A DNA stretch of 64,000 nt, from positions 372,001 through 436,000 of the forward strand of contig JARFXP010000002.1 of NCBI GenBank assembly GCA_029194675.1, given 5' to 3'. Below the pieces are notes generated by a model. That model saw only the letters and a program-made list of their open reading frames with translations. It had not been told where the DNA came from and did not search any database. This document shows positions 25,550 through 34,431 of this stretch, piece by piece. The translations under genes and the position numbers were made by a program. The stretch's first letter is position 1; each line of letters starts with the position of its first letter. Source of the stretch: Nitrospira sp. (GTDB taxonomy: Bacteria > Nitrospirota > Nitrospiria > Nitrospirales > Nitrospiraceae).

Positions 25550-28500
25550 ATGGCGAAGCCAAAGCCGGAGCAGCGAAGAGGGTCCATCTCATCCTCATCT
25601 AGACGCCAGCGGCCGAGTCGCCGAGCCGCAAAGGATGCGCAAGGTCGGCAAGGCCGGAATGGGTTAGCCGCCTATTCCTACCGCGAAGACCAGATCGAGG
25701 ACGCTTTGGCGACGGGCAAGGACGCCGACCTACTGAAGTCCTATTTCGGCGAGGCCCAGTATCAAGAGTTGCGAGAGCTGGCGACACAGGCTCAGCGCCG
25801 GACAGTCCGAGGTGGCCCGCGGGTGCTGATTCTGCCCGGCATCATGGGGTCGACGATCGGAAAAGGCCGTTCGATTCTTGACGATGTGTTGTGGTTTGAT
25901 CCGGTGGATATTGCGCGGGGGAGGCTGAGTCAGCTGGCCCTCGATGGGTCGCCCGACAATTTCACCGCATTGGGAGCCATTCCGTTAGCCTATACAGGGT
26001 TGAGGTTGCGGTTGAAGTCGGCAGGCTTCGATGCGGAGTTTCACTATTACGACTGGCGAAAGGGCTTGGATGTGCTGGGAGAAGGATTGGTGACCCAGCT
26101 GCAAGCAGAAAGTGTAGAACAGGTTGGGCTTGTGGCGCATAGTATGGGAGGGTTGGTCGCACGAGCGGCTATCACACGGGACTCGTCCGTGACAAGGAAG
26201 ATCAGTCGTCTGGTGATGCTTGGAACCCCGAACCATGGATCGTTCGCGCCGGTGCAAGCGATTCGGGCCGTCTACCCCGTGGTCAAGCAAGTCGCCGCCA
26301 TCGATCTCGTGCACGATGCGGAGGAGCTGTCGTCGCTGGTGTTCACGACGTTCCCGGGTCTGTACCAGCTGCTCCCGACCAAGGAGGTGTTCAACGACGT
26401 CGATCTGTTCGAGGTCGACTCCTGGCCGACCGAAGGTCCCAAGCCGCAGCAGTCCCTCCTGGTACAGGTGCCGCCGGTTCAGCAGTCGCTCGCGCCGGCT
26501 GACGATCGATTCTTCCTCATCGCCGGAGTGAACCAGGAAACGGTCGTCGATTTGGAGTTGCGTGACAATGAATTCGTGTATCAGCAGTCCATCGAAGGTG
26601 ATGGCACGGTGCCGAAAGCATTCGCTGAACTGGAGGGAACAAAGACCTATTATATAGAGGAATCACACGGCAGTCTGCCCAACAATCGCCTCGTCGCTCA
26701 AGCGACCATTGACATTCTGCAGCAGGGCGATACGTCGCTGTTGCCTCAGCAATGGGCACCGAGCCAGCGCAGCACGGCCCGCGCCCTGCCGGAGCAGGAA
26801 CTCCGCACCCCGGCCTATGGGGGCCGTAAAGGGAAGGAGTTAACCGAGCAGGACATTCGGTACGCCCTGGACGGTTTTGTCGCTCCTGACAGTCGAACAC
26901 AACCGGTTGTGGCTGGTGCTCCAGTCGCCGCGGCAGCAGCGCAACCAACTCTGCTTGAGCAGCCGTTGAATCAGGTCATCGTCGGACGTCGAAGACAGCA
27001 TCGCCTCGACATCCGACTGGCGCTCGGCAGTATCACAGAGTTGGACAGTCGCGCCTACGTGTTGGGCATCTACCGCAATGTCGCTCCCAGCGGCCCGGCC
27101 GATGCCCTCGATGAACGGATGGGTGGGGCCATTAGAGATTTTACGGCGAGGCGAATGTTTGCCGGCAATGTGGGTGAGGTGTTCGTGATGCCGACCGGCC
27201 GCCACCCGCTCCAAGCGGACTTCATCATCTTCGTCGGGCTCGGCGACTTCGATCGGTTTAGCGATACCGTCTTGCAAGTGAGTGCCGAGAATATCGTCCG
27301 CACCTGTATCCGAACGAGCGTCGAAGAATTCGGCACGGTATTGCTGGGAGGGCGGAGCGGCCAGGACATCGACAAGGCATTGCAGGATTTATTGACCGGC
27401 TTCTTCCGTGCGTTGAAAGACACAGACGGGGACCATTGGTTCAGACGAATTACGGTTTGTGAGATGAACCAGCAGCGCTATCAAGACATTCGCTCGGCCC
27501 TCTTGCGGCTTGCGACCACTCCGCTCTTCGATGACATCGAAGTCACGTTCGATGAGGCGCGGCTCAAGCCTCCGTTGGTACCCAGCGGGCTTCGTGCATC
27601 GAAAGGCCCCGAGCCGGCTTACTTGCTGGTTCGGCAGGAGGCGCCCGATCAGGATAAGGGCATGCTCAGCTTGACGTCGTCCATCCTGACGCCTGGATCC
27701 AAGGCCAGCGTCATTACTGATACGCAACACCTTACGAACGAGGCTCTGGATCGACACTTTAAGAAGGTGGAGTCGCCGTCCTTCAGTCTTGACACGCTGA
27801 CTCGATTCGGCGATGAGTTGGCGCACCTCGTGCTTCCGCAGCGAATCCTCGCCGTGCTGCCACAAATGAAACAGCAGCATCTGGTAGTGGTGCATGATGC
27901 CCCATCCTCACGGATCCCTTGGGAGACGATTCAGATCAACGGATGGGCCCCGGCGATCAGTCAGGGTTTGAGCCGGCGTTATCTTGCCGGTAACTTGTCG
28001 GTGGCCAAGTGGCTGGAACAGCGGCAGCGCACCGATAAACTCAAACTTCTCCTCGTCGTGAATCCCACTCAAGATTTGCCGGGAGCCGAGAGGGAAGGGG
28101 AGCGGATCGAGAGTCTCTTCAGCGCTCAACCGGGGGTCGTTGTCGAAAAAGTCCATGGCCCACAAGCCACGAAGTCGGCGTTGCTGAAGAAGTTCCAATC
28201 CGGCGCCTATGATGTGGTCCACTATGCCGGGCATGCGTTCTTTGATCCTCGCATGCCGGCTCGCAGCGGCATTCTGTGCCACGGGAAGGAAATATTAAAT
28301 GGCGCAGATTTGGCGGCGATCGGCAATCTTCCGAGCCTGGTCTTCTTCAATGCCTGTGAAGCGGGCCGTATCAGGAAGCCGCCGGAAAAGAAGCAGCGAG
28401 ACCTCGATATGGACAAGCGCATTGAGCGAGCGGTGGGATTGGCCGAGGCGTTCCTGCGCGGAGGCGTGGCGAACTACGTGGGAACGTACTGGCCAGTCGG

Positions 28501-28675
28501 GGACCAGGCTGCTGAAGCCTTTGCCCAAACCTTCTACATGGAATTGCTACGGCAAAAGACGATCGGCGCCGCGCTCCTGGCCGGCCGGGAAAGGGTCCGC
28601 ACCGAGCTCAAATCCGTCGACTGGGCCGACTACATTCACTACGGCAGCTACGATTTCGCGCTGAAACAGGGTTAA
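25550..28675 (+). CDS. Lipase/acyltransferase-CHAT protease fusion
   Basis: A 1041-residue cytoplasmic protein with three parts. Residues about 80-400 are an alpha/beta-hydrolase related to lecithin:cholesterol acyltransferase-type lipases, with nucleophile S198 in LVAHSMGGLVARA and a later histidine in EESHGSLPNN. The middle (about 460-640) resembles the N-terminal domain of M17 aminopeptidases (ADFIIFVGLG), a weak call. The C-terminus (about 760-1041) is a CHAT caspase-like domain with H895 (HYAGHAFFD) and C936 (FNACEAGR). CHAT domains are proteases often found in bacterial defence and cell-death systems. No sensor or substrate gene is adjacent. GAGAGGAG precedes the ATG at 25550. A broken copy of its 3' end lies at 40911-41138. 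Confidence 0.85.
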   Translation: MAKPKPEQRRGSISSSSRRQRPSRRAAKDAQGRQGRNGLAAYSYREDQIEDALATGKDADLLKSYFGEAQYQELRELATQAQRRTVRGGPRVLILPGIMGSTIGKGRSILDDVLWFDPVDIARGRLSQLALDGSPDNFTALGAIPLAYTGLRLRLKSAGFDAEFHYYDWRKGLDVLGEGLVTQLQAESVEQVGLVAHSMGGLVARAAITRDSSVTRKISRLVMLGTPNHGSFAPVQAIRAVYPVVKQVAAIDLVHDAEELSSLVFTTFPGLYQLLPTKEVFNDVDLFEVDSWPTEGPKPQQSLLVQVPPVQQSLAPADDRFFLIAGVNQETVVDLELRDNEFVYQQSIEGDGTVPKAFAELEGTKTYYIEESHGSLPNNRLVAQATIDILQQGDTSLLPQQWAPSQRSTARALPEQELRTPAYGGRKGKELTEQDIRYALDGFVAPDSRTQPVVAGAPVAAAAAQPTLLEQPLNQVIVGRRRQHRLDIRLALGSITELDSRAYVLGIYRNVAPSGPADALDERMGGAIRDFTARRMFAGNVGEVFVMPTGRHPLQADFIIFVGLGDFDRFSDTVLQVSAENIVRTCIRTSVEEFGTVLLGGRSGQDIDKALQDLLTGFFRALKDTDGDHWFRRITVCEMNQQRYQDIRSALLRLATTPLFDDIEVTFDEARLKPPLVPSGLRASKGPEPAYLLVRQEAPDQDKGMLSLTSSILTPGSKASVITDTQHLTNEALDRHFKKVESPSFSLDTLTRFGDELAHLVLPQRILAVLPQMKQQHLVVVHDAPSSRIPWETIQINGWAPAISQGLSRRYLAGNLSVAKWLEQRQRTDKLKLLLVVNPTQDLPGAEREGERIESLFSAQPGVVVEKVHGPQATKSALLKKFQSGAYDVVHYAGHAFFDPRMPARSGILCHGKEILNGADLAAIGNLPSLVFFNACEAGRIRKPPEKKQRDLDMDKRIERAVGLAEAFLRGGVANYVGTYWPVGDQAAEAFAQTFYMELLRQKTIGAALLAGRERVRTELKSVDWADYIHYGSYDFALKQG

Positions 28676-28753
28676 GAGCCAAGGCAGGGCTCGCGAAGAC
28701 GCTGGGGAAGCTCAAGCATGGTAAGGAAGCCGCACACCATGGAGATGCACCCT

Positions 28754-29230
28754 ATGAGTTTCTACGACATTGACCTCGTGACCATCGACGGCAAGCCGCA
28801 GAAGATGGACGTTTATCAAAGCAAGACGCTGCTCATCGTCAATGTTGCGAGCGAGTGCGGCTTCACGCCGCAGTATCAGGGACTGCAAGCGCTCTACGAC
28901 AAATTCAAAGATCGGGATTTCGTGGTGCTCGGTTTTCCCTGTAATCAGTTCGGGCACCAGGAGCCGGGCGGCGAAGCAGAGATTGAGCAGTTCTGCACTA
29001 CGACCTATGGGGTCACGTTCCCGATGTTCGCAAAGATCGACGTGAACGGCGTGAATGCACACCCACTTTACCAATACCTCAAGTCGGAGAAGCCCGGGAT
29101 TCTCGGTACCGAGGCGATCAAATGGAACTTCACCAAGTTCCTCGTCGGCTCCGACGGCACGGTCGTGAAGCGCTATGCGCCGAGCGATAAACCGGAGATG
29201 ATCGAGGCCGACCTGGCCGCGAAGCTGTAA
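28754..29230 (+). CDS. Glutathione peroxidase-family thiol peroxidase
   Basis: A 158-residue Gpx protein of the cysteine type. The peroxidatic C35 lies in NVASECGFTPQY; the partner Gln (Q69) in NQFGHQEPG and the Trp/Asn of IKWNFTKF complete the active-site tetrad. C63 in GFPCNQFG is at the place of the resolving cysteine in thioredoxin-dependent relatives, so thioredoxin rather than glutathione is the likely reductant. It reduces hydrogen peroxide and lipid hydroperoxides in the cytoplasm. The ATG at 28754 has GGAG nearby; upstream ATGs at 28718 and 28739 are possible. It lies 78 bases after the lipase-CHAT gene. Confidence 0.9.
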   Translation: MSFYDIDLVTIDGKPQKMDVYQSKTLLIVNVASECGFTPQYQGLQALYDKFKDRDFVVLGFPCNQFGHQEPGGEAEIEQFCTTTYGVTFPMFAKIDVNGVNAHPLYQYLKSEKPGILGTEAIKWNFTKFLVGSDGTVVKRYAPSDKPEMIEADLAAKL

Positions 29231-29280
29231 GCGCCCGCCAAACCCTGAGCCGTCCGCACATCTTCGCTCAAGATCTATTT

Positions 29281-29321
29281 CATCGCGCGAATCGTTCCAC
29301 AACCTGAGCGGTGGTGGTCGA
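29281..29321 (-). pseudogene. Short copy of an isochorismatase gene tail
   Basis: About 35 bases here match the 3' part of the isochorismatase gene at 32559-32594 with roughly four mismatches, in the same strand, and read TTAQVVERFAR in frame. Beyond this the two sites diverge. The rest of the 316-base gap 29231-29546 shows no gene. It is either a scar of a former duplicate or a short recombination footprint. Confidence 0.4.
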
Positions 29322-29546
29322 ACAAGAGGGAGGGGAGTGTGCTGATATAGGAGATTCTTTCCCTTGCTCGTCGGACATAGACGAGGCTGGATTCTCGACT
29401 GCTCCTTAGTCGATCTTGCTGCGGTGTGGAACTGCCCAGGTCACACATCACGATAACCAAATCTTCAAACGCTCGGGGCAGGGATCTCATTCGCCGGATT
29501 CCTGGCTCGCTTGTGACCGTCTACGCGCCTCGGTTCAGCGCTGACG

Positions 29547-30932
29547 TCAGCATTCCTTTTCGCACAAGTCGATTACTGCATCGACTTCCAGTCCAAAGCG
29601 GCCTCGACCTCGCTGCACAAGTCTTACATCCGGACATTTCTGCTCCAGCCGTCGGCGAAGGAGAATCAGCCGGGTTTCCAGATTGTCCTTGATCTCGGGT
29701 AAGCCCAGCCAAGCATCCATGCGCAGTTCTCGATTCGTGAATTCTATCCGGCTCTCATCTCGATAGTGCTTGAGCAACCGCCAGAGGATCCTGGCTGGCA
29801 CGTTGCGGATGAGATAGTCGCCATCTACGAAGATGCAGTCGTCTTTGTGAAAATAGCTGAACCGGCGTATAGCTGTCCGGTTGGGCATGGAGGTTGCCGA
29901 CACAGATCTAACTCGATCCGTCGGCGCCTCGTCCGTGTCGCGGCTGAGTTGGTCGATCGCTGTGGCGAGATGCAGTCCGATGATGGACAGCAACGTGTTC
30001 TTGCGTGGATGAAAGGCAAGCGGATCCTTGCTCTCAACGGCCAGCACACCGACCAAGCGCCGGCGCGTCACCAATGGCACCGCGATTTGGCTGGCTGCAT
30101 CGGGCAGACCTGGAAGCGGGATCGCGCGCTCGATGGCTTCCGTCTTTCCCATAGATTCGGCGCGGTCCCGTACCGCACGCGCGTATCGCAAACTGTGATC
30201 CATGGCGGATAAGTGTAAAACCCGCTGTGCACGCGCCACCATGCCGATCAAGCCTTCACCTATGCCGATCTCCGACCCGACGCCGTTCTCTGGATAGCTG
30301 TGGCTGGCGATGGTCATCAGCTTGGCGTTCCGCTCATCGGCAAGAAGGATCATCGAATGGTGGAAACCAAAGAGATCATCAAGCATCTGAAGCGACCCTT
30401 GCAACGCCTCATCCAATGTCTGCGCATGGTTCAGCCGCTCGGCGATCAAACGAAGCGACACCAAATCGGGCTCGATGAAGAGCTCGGACGGGCGTTCGGA
30501 TCGCAGTGGAACAGGCAGTCTTGTGAAGCCATTCAAGCGTTCGATGCCCAGCACCTCATACACGTCGGCCGCCAGCAGGCGAAACACCTGTGTCATGCCC
30601 GAGTAGGACGCAACCACCTGGAGTTGAAGTGACATCGAGTCGAACAAAGGTCCAGTCTCTTCAGAATGGTCATACCGGAGTTGGAGTCGATAGGCGTGCA
30701 ATGTTCGCGGGTCTAACACGACGACAGAGGCGAACGGATTCTCGCGGACGTTGCGATGAGTCTTGTTGAAGAATTGAAACGAAATCGCGACGTGTGTGGA
30801 GTCCACATAATAGACCTGGCTGATAAAGGTGATATTCGGCGTGCCGTCATTCGCGCAAGTGCTCAAGGCAGCTGGGACCATGCCTTGAAAGCATGCCCAT
30901 AGATCCTCGATCGGCAACGATACCTGGTTCAC
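29547..30932 (-). CDS. Flavin split-barrel-GAF regulator with C-terminal DNA-binding-like domain
   Basis: A 461-residue protein. Residues 1-155 resemble the pyridoxamine-phosphate-oxidase (FMN-binding split-barrel) fold (PAALSTCANDGTPNITFISQ, NVRENPFASVVVLD). A GAF domain follows (about 165-345, with GIGEGLIGMVARA and QIAVPLVTRRRLVGVLAVE). The C-terminal 100 residues (about 355-450) look like a winged-helix output domain (IRNVPARILWRLLKHY, LETRLILLRRRLEQ). This order suggests a flavin- or redox-sensing transcription factor. Its start overlaps the stop of the gene at 30929-31390 as ATGA. The individual domains are reasonably clear; ligand and targets are not. Confidence 0.72.
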   Translation of the reverse strand: MNQVSLPIEDLWACFQGMVPAALSTCANDGTPNITFISQVYYVDSTHVAISFQFFNKTHRNVRENPFASVVVLDPRTLHAYRLQLRYDHSEETGPLFDSMSLQLQVVASYSGMTQVFRLLAADVYEVLGIERLNGFTRLPVPLRSERPSELFIEPDLVSLRLIAERLNHAQTLDEALQGSLQMLDDLFGFHHSMILLADERNAKLMTIASHSYPENGVGSEIGIGEGLIGMVARAQRVLHLSAMDHSLRYARAVRDRAESMGKTEAIERAIPLPGLPDAASQIAVPLVTRRRLVGVLAVESKDPLAFHPRKNTLLSIIGLHLATAIDQLSRDTDEAPTDRVRSVSATSMPNRTAIRRFSYFHKDDCIFVDGDYLIRNVPARILWRLLKHYRDESRIEFTNRELRMDAWLGLPEIKDNLETRLILLRRRLEQKCPDVRLVQRGRGRFGLEVDAVIDLCEKEC

Positions 30933-31390
30933 GGTCCAATCTTCTTGCCTGCGCCGGGTCCAGGTGTTTGATCAAAGACATCGGTGACAGCGATCTCCAC
31001 GGCAACGGTCGGTTCGACAATCCACCCCTCAGCCAATGTGGACGATACGCCGACGGCCGTCAGTTCGGCCGTGAAGTCCCGATGCCAACGCCGGCTCAGC
31101 TCTCGCTGAGCCGATGTCACCGGCTTGATGCTTCGGACCTGCCCCTTCAACTGGCAGGTGATATGGTCAGTGGGTCTGGTGCAGGTGACTGCGATCATGC
31201 CGTTGTCGCGCAGGTTGTCGAGCGTTTTGCCGGCGAATGTCTCGGCGAGGAAGAGCGTCAGGCTGACACGGTCCGCTGCGACATGCATCCCCCATGCGCG
31301 CGTGCATTCCGGCATCAGCGATTCATTGCGAGTGCCGACCATGACTGAGAAGCCTGTTTGAAGAAGCGTGACGACCCAATCAGGAATCAT
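30929..31390 (-). CDS. Pyridoxamine-phosphate-oxidase-like flavin split-barrel protein
   Basis: A 153-residue single split-barrel domain (FSVMVGTRNESLMPECTRAWGM, LDNLRDNGMIAVTCTRP). Family members bind FMN, haem or F420 and reduce or sense small molecules; true PNPOx enzymes have extra substrate residues not visible here. It is translationally coupled to the split-barrel-GAF gene that follows, and the two share the fold, so they may work on the same ligand, perhaps as a heteromer. The 146 bases to the divergent cupredoxin gene should hold promoters for both. Confidence 0.75.
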   Translation of the reverse strand: MIPDWVVTLLQTGFSVMVGTRNESLMPECTRAWGMHVAADRVSLTLFLAETFAGKTLDNLRDNGMIAVTCTRPTDHITCQLKGQVRSIKPVTSAQRELSRRWHRDFTAELTAVGVSSTLAEGWIVEPTVAVEIAVTDVFDQTPGPGAGKKIGP

Positions 31391-31536
31391 GCAATCGAGG
31401 AAGTCCGTTAGGAAAGATTTAGGCGAAGGTTAGCATAGTTTTAGGATCCGTGTCGCGGAACGGCGTGGTAGTGTCCCGCTTGCAATGTACGAAATGAGTA
31501 CGTTCCAAACGAGCGAATCACACACAGGAGGAGATC

Positions 31537-32388
31537 ATGCGATACAGGTTATACGGTTCGATGGCGTTCCTATCCATAGCGGTTGCGTCACTGTCGGCCT
31601 GGGCAGGCGACCGTCAGAGTGCCGCAGCGCTGCCCGGCGGGGACGGATCGGTGGTGTTTGTGGCCCACGACTACAGCTTCAGCGGCCCCGACCGTCTGAC
31701 TGCCGGTCTTACGACCGTTCGGATCGTGAATGAAGGGCGAGACCTTCACCACATCCAGTTCTTAAAGCTGCTGCAAGGGAAATCGGCGGCTGACTTCCGT
31801 GCGGCCATTGCAGCCGATCCACATCATCTGCCCGACTGGGTGCAATATGCCGGTGGACCGAATGCGCACCAAGAGAACAATTCGGCATCCGCCACGGTGA
31901 ACCTGACGGAAGGCGACTATGTGCTCATCTGCTGGATTCCGGATAAGAACGGTGTGCCTCACGTTGCGCTGGGGATGCAGAAGGTGCTGTCCGTGCGAGG
32001 AGGAAAGCCAGTGAGGGTCTCGCAGCAGAAACCGTCAGTGACCATCACGCAAGTGGATTATCAATTCATACTTTCAAAACGAGTGGAGTCCGGACTTCAG
32101 ACGATCGAGGTTGTGAATCACGGGACTCAACCCCATGAAGTCGTGGTGGTGCGGCTGGCGACCGGCGCAACGGTTCAGGATGTGATCGCCTCGTTCGAAC
32201 CCGGTGCTTCGGGTCCGCCACGGGGTGCCTTGGTGAGCGGAATTACAGGCATTAAAAAAGGAGCGCGCATGTCCTTTACCGGAGAATTCGAAACGGGGAG
32301 GTACGGCCTCATCTGTTTTGTGCCGGATACGGTCACCGGACGACCGCATTTTCTTCATGGCATGACCACCGAATTCACTGTGGAATGA
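31537..32388 (+). CDS. Exported tandem cupredoxin (two type-1 copper domains)
   Basis: A 283-residue periplasmic protein with a signal peptide (cleavage near AWAG, residue 24). Two similar cupredoxin domains follow. Each keeps a full set of type-1 copper ligands: H71 or H72, C132, H142 and M147 in the first, and H200, C260, H271 and M276 in the second. The spacing Cys-x9/10-His-x4-Met is longer than in plastocyanin. Such proteins carry single electrons in the periplasm. CACAGGAGG precedes the ATG, and a strong terminator follows. Possible partners are not adjacent; the c-type haem protein at 33397 is the nearest redox gene. Confidence 0.8.
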   Translation: MRYRLYGSMAFLSIAVASLSAWAGDRQSAAALPGGDGSVVFVAHDYSFSGPDRLTAGLTTVRIVNEGRDLHHIQFLKLLQGKSAADFRAAIAADPHHLPDWVQYAGGPNAHQENNSASATVNLTEGDYVLICWIPDKNGVPHVALGMQKVLSVRGGKPVRVSQQKPSVTITQVDYQFILSKRVESGLQTIEVVNHGTQPHEVVVVRLATGATVQDVIASFEPGASGPPRGALVSGITGIKKGARMSFTGEFETGRYGLICFVPDTVTGRPHFLHGMTTEFTVE

Positions 32389-32428
32389 ATGATAGATAAG
32401 GCGGATCCAAACTTCAGAAGGCGCAAGG

Positions 32429-32462
32429 GCCGGTCAGAGCACGGAATCTGACCGGCTTTTCT
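32429..32462 (+). terminator. Rho-independent terminator after the cupredoxin gene
   Basis: A perfect 10-base-pair GC-rich stem (GCCGGTCAGA/TCTGACCGGC) with an 8-base loop, followed by TTTTCTT, 40 bases past the cupredoxin stop. Confidence 0.9.
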
Positions 32463-32499
32463 TGCCCATGTTGGCTATCCCTCACACCGGACGCATCTG

Positions 32500-33393
32500 T
32501 CATCCTTGTGTGGTACGGAGGTTTGGAATAACCGGACTTCTGACGAGTGGAACAGACCGCGCGAATCGTTCTACAACCTGAGCAGTCGTGGCGACTTCGC
32601 CGAAGATGCCGCCTTCCACACCGATCATGGCCAATGCAGCCTTGTGTAAGGCTGCATCACCCGAAGTGCAGGCATCACTCACCGTGATACATCGGTATCC
32701 AAGGTCGACCGCAGAACGCAGCGTTGAGCTGACGCACACCTCCGTGGTGACGCCTGTGATGATGAGCGTTTCGATACTGCGCTTGGTCAGCGCCTGTTGC
32801 AGTGTGGTGTGAGAGAACGCACTATAACCGGGCTTGTCGATGACGATCTCACCGGTCTTTGGGCGTAAGCTCTCGACGAAATCGTGCCCGACTTCTCCAC
32901 GCACCAGCCGGCGTCCGAGCGGCCCTTTCGAGCCGATTTCCGCACCGGCCCTTCGGCTGCATTCCAGCCTATATGGGGGACAATCGGAAAGGTCAGGCAC
33001 ATGGCCTTCTCGGGTATGCACGATCAACAGCCCGGCTGCCCGTCCCACTGCGAGCAGCTTTTCAATCGGACGGATGGTCGCGATCAGAGGCGTGATGTTG
33101 AGCCCCGCCTGTGCCGCGTACCCTTCCGGCAGGAGAAAATCACGCTGCATGTCGATCACCAGTAAGGCCGTCCGTGCGGGCATCAGAGAATCGAGGAGAT
33201 TCGTCGGAGAACGGTCCATACCATATGATTTTCCCGGGAAGGCTCCCAAGTTACCAAGCAAGGCGGCAACCCCGATGTCGGCTGCGACTTTGCTTCCGTG
33301 AACAAGAATGTCGCGCCGCGATGGGCCATCCTCGCTCGTAGACGTCTGGTCTCCAACTATAGGATCGGTCTTATTGGATTGCTTCGATCTCAT
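32500..33393 (-). CDS. Isochorismatase-family cysteine hydrolase with Tat-like N-terminus
   Basis: A 297-residue hydrolase. The catalytic triad of the family is visible: D81 (LLVIDMQRDF), K187 (VIDKPGYSAF) and C220 (TTEVCVSST). Members cleave amides or enol ethers, for example ureidoacrylate, nicotinamide, biuret or isochorismate; the substrate cannot be told here. The N-terminal 60 residues are unusual, with SRRDILVHGSK and a hydrophobic stretch, like a twin-arginine export signal, so the enzyme may act in the periplasm. It starts three bases after the c-type haem protein gene on the same strand, so the two are co-transcribed. Confidence 0.82.
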   Translation of the reverse strand: MRSKQSNKTDPIVGDQTSTSEDGPSRRDILVHGSKVAADIGVAALLGNLGAFPGKSYGMDRSPTNLLDSLMPARTALLVIDMQRDFLLPEGYAAQAGLNITPLIATIRPIEKLLAVGRAAGLLIVHTREGHVPDLSDCPPYRLECSRRAGAEIGSKGPLGRRLVRGEVGHDFVESLRPKTGEIVIDKPGYSAFSHTTLQQALTKRSIETLIITGVTTEVCVSSTLRSAVDLGYRCITVSDACTSGDAALHKAALAMIGVEGGIFGEVATTAQVVERFARSVPLVRSPVIPNLRTTQG

Positions 33394-33396
33394 CGC

Positions 33397-33951
33397 TTAC
33401 TTTTTATTGCAGCGAAGGTCCGTCTTCTGAATCGCTGCAATTTTCTCATCGTCGAAGGGGATTGGAGCACAGCCGTGTCCCTTTTCACAAACGAAGTCGA
33501 ATTTCGCCGCCGGTTGATGACAACTTAAACATGTGACCCCCTGAGAATGATTAACGACATTCTCTCCTCGCTCTTTGATCTTGGTCCCCTCCTTGGAGAC
33601 CTCCAGGTCGAAAAATTCCCAGCCGTTCGTCGTGGGAAACCTCTCACGCGGATGCTTCACCATGGCTTCAAACGGAATAAGCTGAAGGACGGTGCCGACT
33701 GGATATTCCTTGTCCGGCACGCTGTCGCGGAAGATCCGCATCGCCTCTTTCAACTTCTTCGGATCGTCGTGCTTGAAATACGTATTTCTGACCTTCGGCC
33801 AGTCGAGGATGCAGCCAAAGGTTTGCTCGGTTACCGTGATATCTTGAGCCAACACGCCGGACACGATGAACAAGCCGAGTCCGGCAGCAAGGATGGTCCG
33901 TTTCAAGACACAGGCTGAAAGCCGGCCGATGATCGCGATCCTATGACGCAT
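33397..33951 (-). CDS. Periplasmic c-type haem protein
   Basis: A 184-residue protein with a signal peptide (ILAAGLGLFIVSGVLAQ) and a single covalent haem site C141-LS-C144-H145 near the C-terminus. Two further cysteines (CEKGHGC) and conserved-looking segments (YPVGTVLQLIPFEAMVK, GWEFFDLEV) fit a cytochrome P460/c-prime-like or related single-haem fold, but the family is not certain. The ATG at 33951 is best supported (AAAGGAG eight bases upstream). It is followed directly by the isochorismatase-type gene. A role in detoxifying nitrogen oxides or in electron transfer is possible. Confidence 0.75.
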   Translation of the reverse strand: MRHRIAIIGRLSACVLKRTILAAGLGLFIVSGVLAQDITVTEQTFGCILDWPKVRNTYFKHDDPKKLKEAMRIFRDSVPDKEYPVGTVLQLIPFEAMVKHPRERFPTTNGWEFFDLEVSKEGTKIKERGENVVNHSQGVTCLSCHQPAAKFDFVCEKGHGCAPIPFDDEKIAAIQKTDLRCNKK

Positions 33952-33988
33952 GTGGTGTACTCCTTTCATGGTCATTCCTCGGAAACAC

Positions 33989-34372
33989 TCAGACAGCCCC
34001 TTGTGCCGAGGGGGTAAACGTCGCCGCATGCTTCCCGATGAACTCCTGGACGCTCAGCGGCCTCTGGCCCGTTAGCGTGAGCACGTCGTCGGACATACGA
34101 TCGTCACGTCCCGCGCGGTGCAGATCGGCCATGGTCGTGAGGTGGTTCACCAGATGAGCCGGCAGGCTGTGCTTGAGCAGCCTGTCCCGCCACGCCCCGA
34201 CCGGAATGTCCTGATAGGTGATCGGGCGGCTGAGCGCCTTCGGGTACTCCCGCGCAAAGAACTCTATATTTTCGGACTGCGGACCCGTCAGGTGATGGGG
34301 GAGCTTGCGGATGAGATCCCCCATGCCCCAGAAACAACCGCCGGCCAATATCGCTGTTTCAGTTCGGCTCAC
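33989..34372 (-). pseudogene. Chimeric remnant: msrA start fused to an NmrA-type gene end
   Basis: The first 20 codons (SRTETAILAGGCFWGMGDLIRKLP) are the unmistakable start of peptide methionine sulfoxide reductase A, including the active-site GCFWG. The sequence then switches to PHHLTGPQSENIEFFAREYPK and continues as the C-terminal third of an NmrA/azoreductase-like NAD(P)-binding protein (LSRPITYQDIPVGAW to FIGKHAATF). An in-frame deletion that removed most of msrA and the front of the next gene explains this. The reading frame is intact and can be made (GTG at 34372; a TTG at 34435 overlaps msrB), but neither parent enzyme is complete. It follows msrB, the normal partner of msrA. Confidence 0.7.
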
Positions 34373-34431
34373 GGAAGTACTTCTTTTGTCGTGTGCCTGT
34401 CCCTTCGTCGAAAGTCGTCTTTTCAGGCAGA

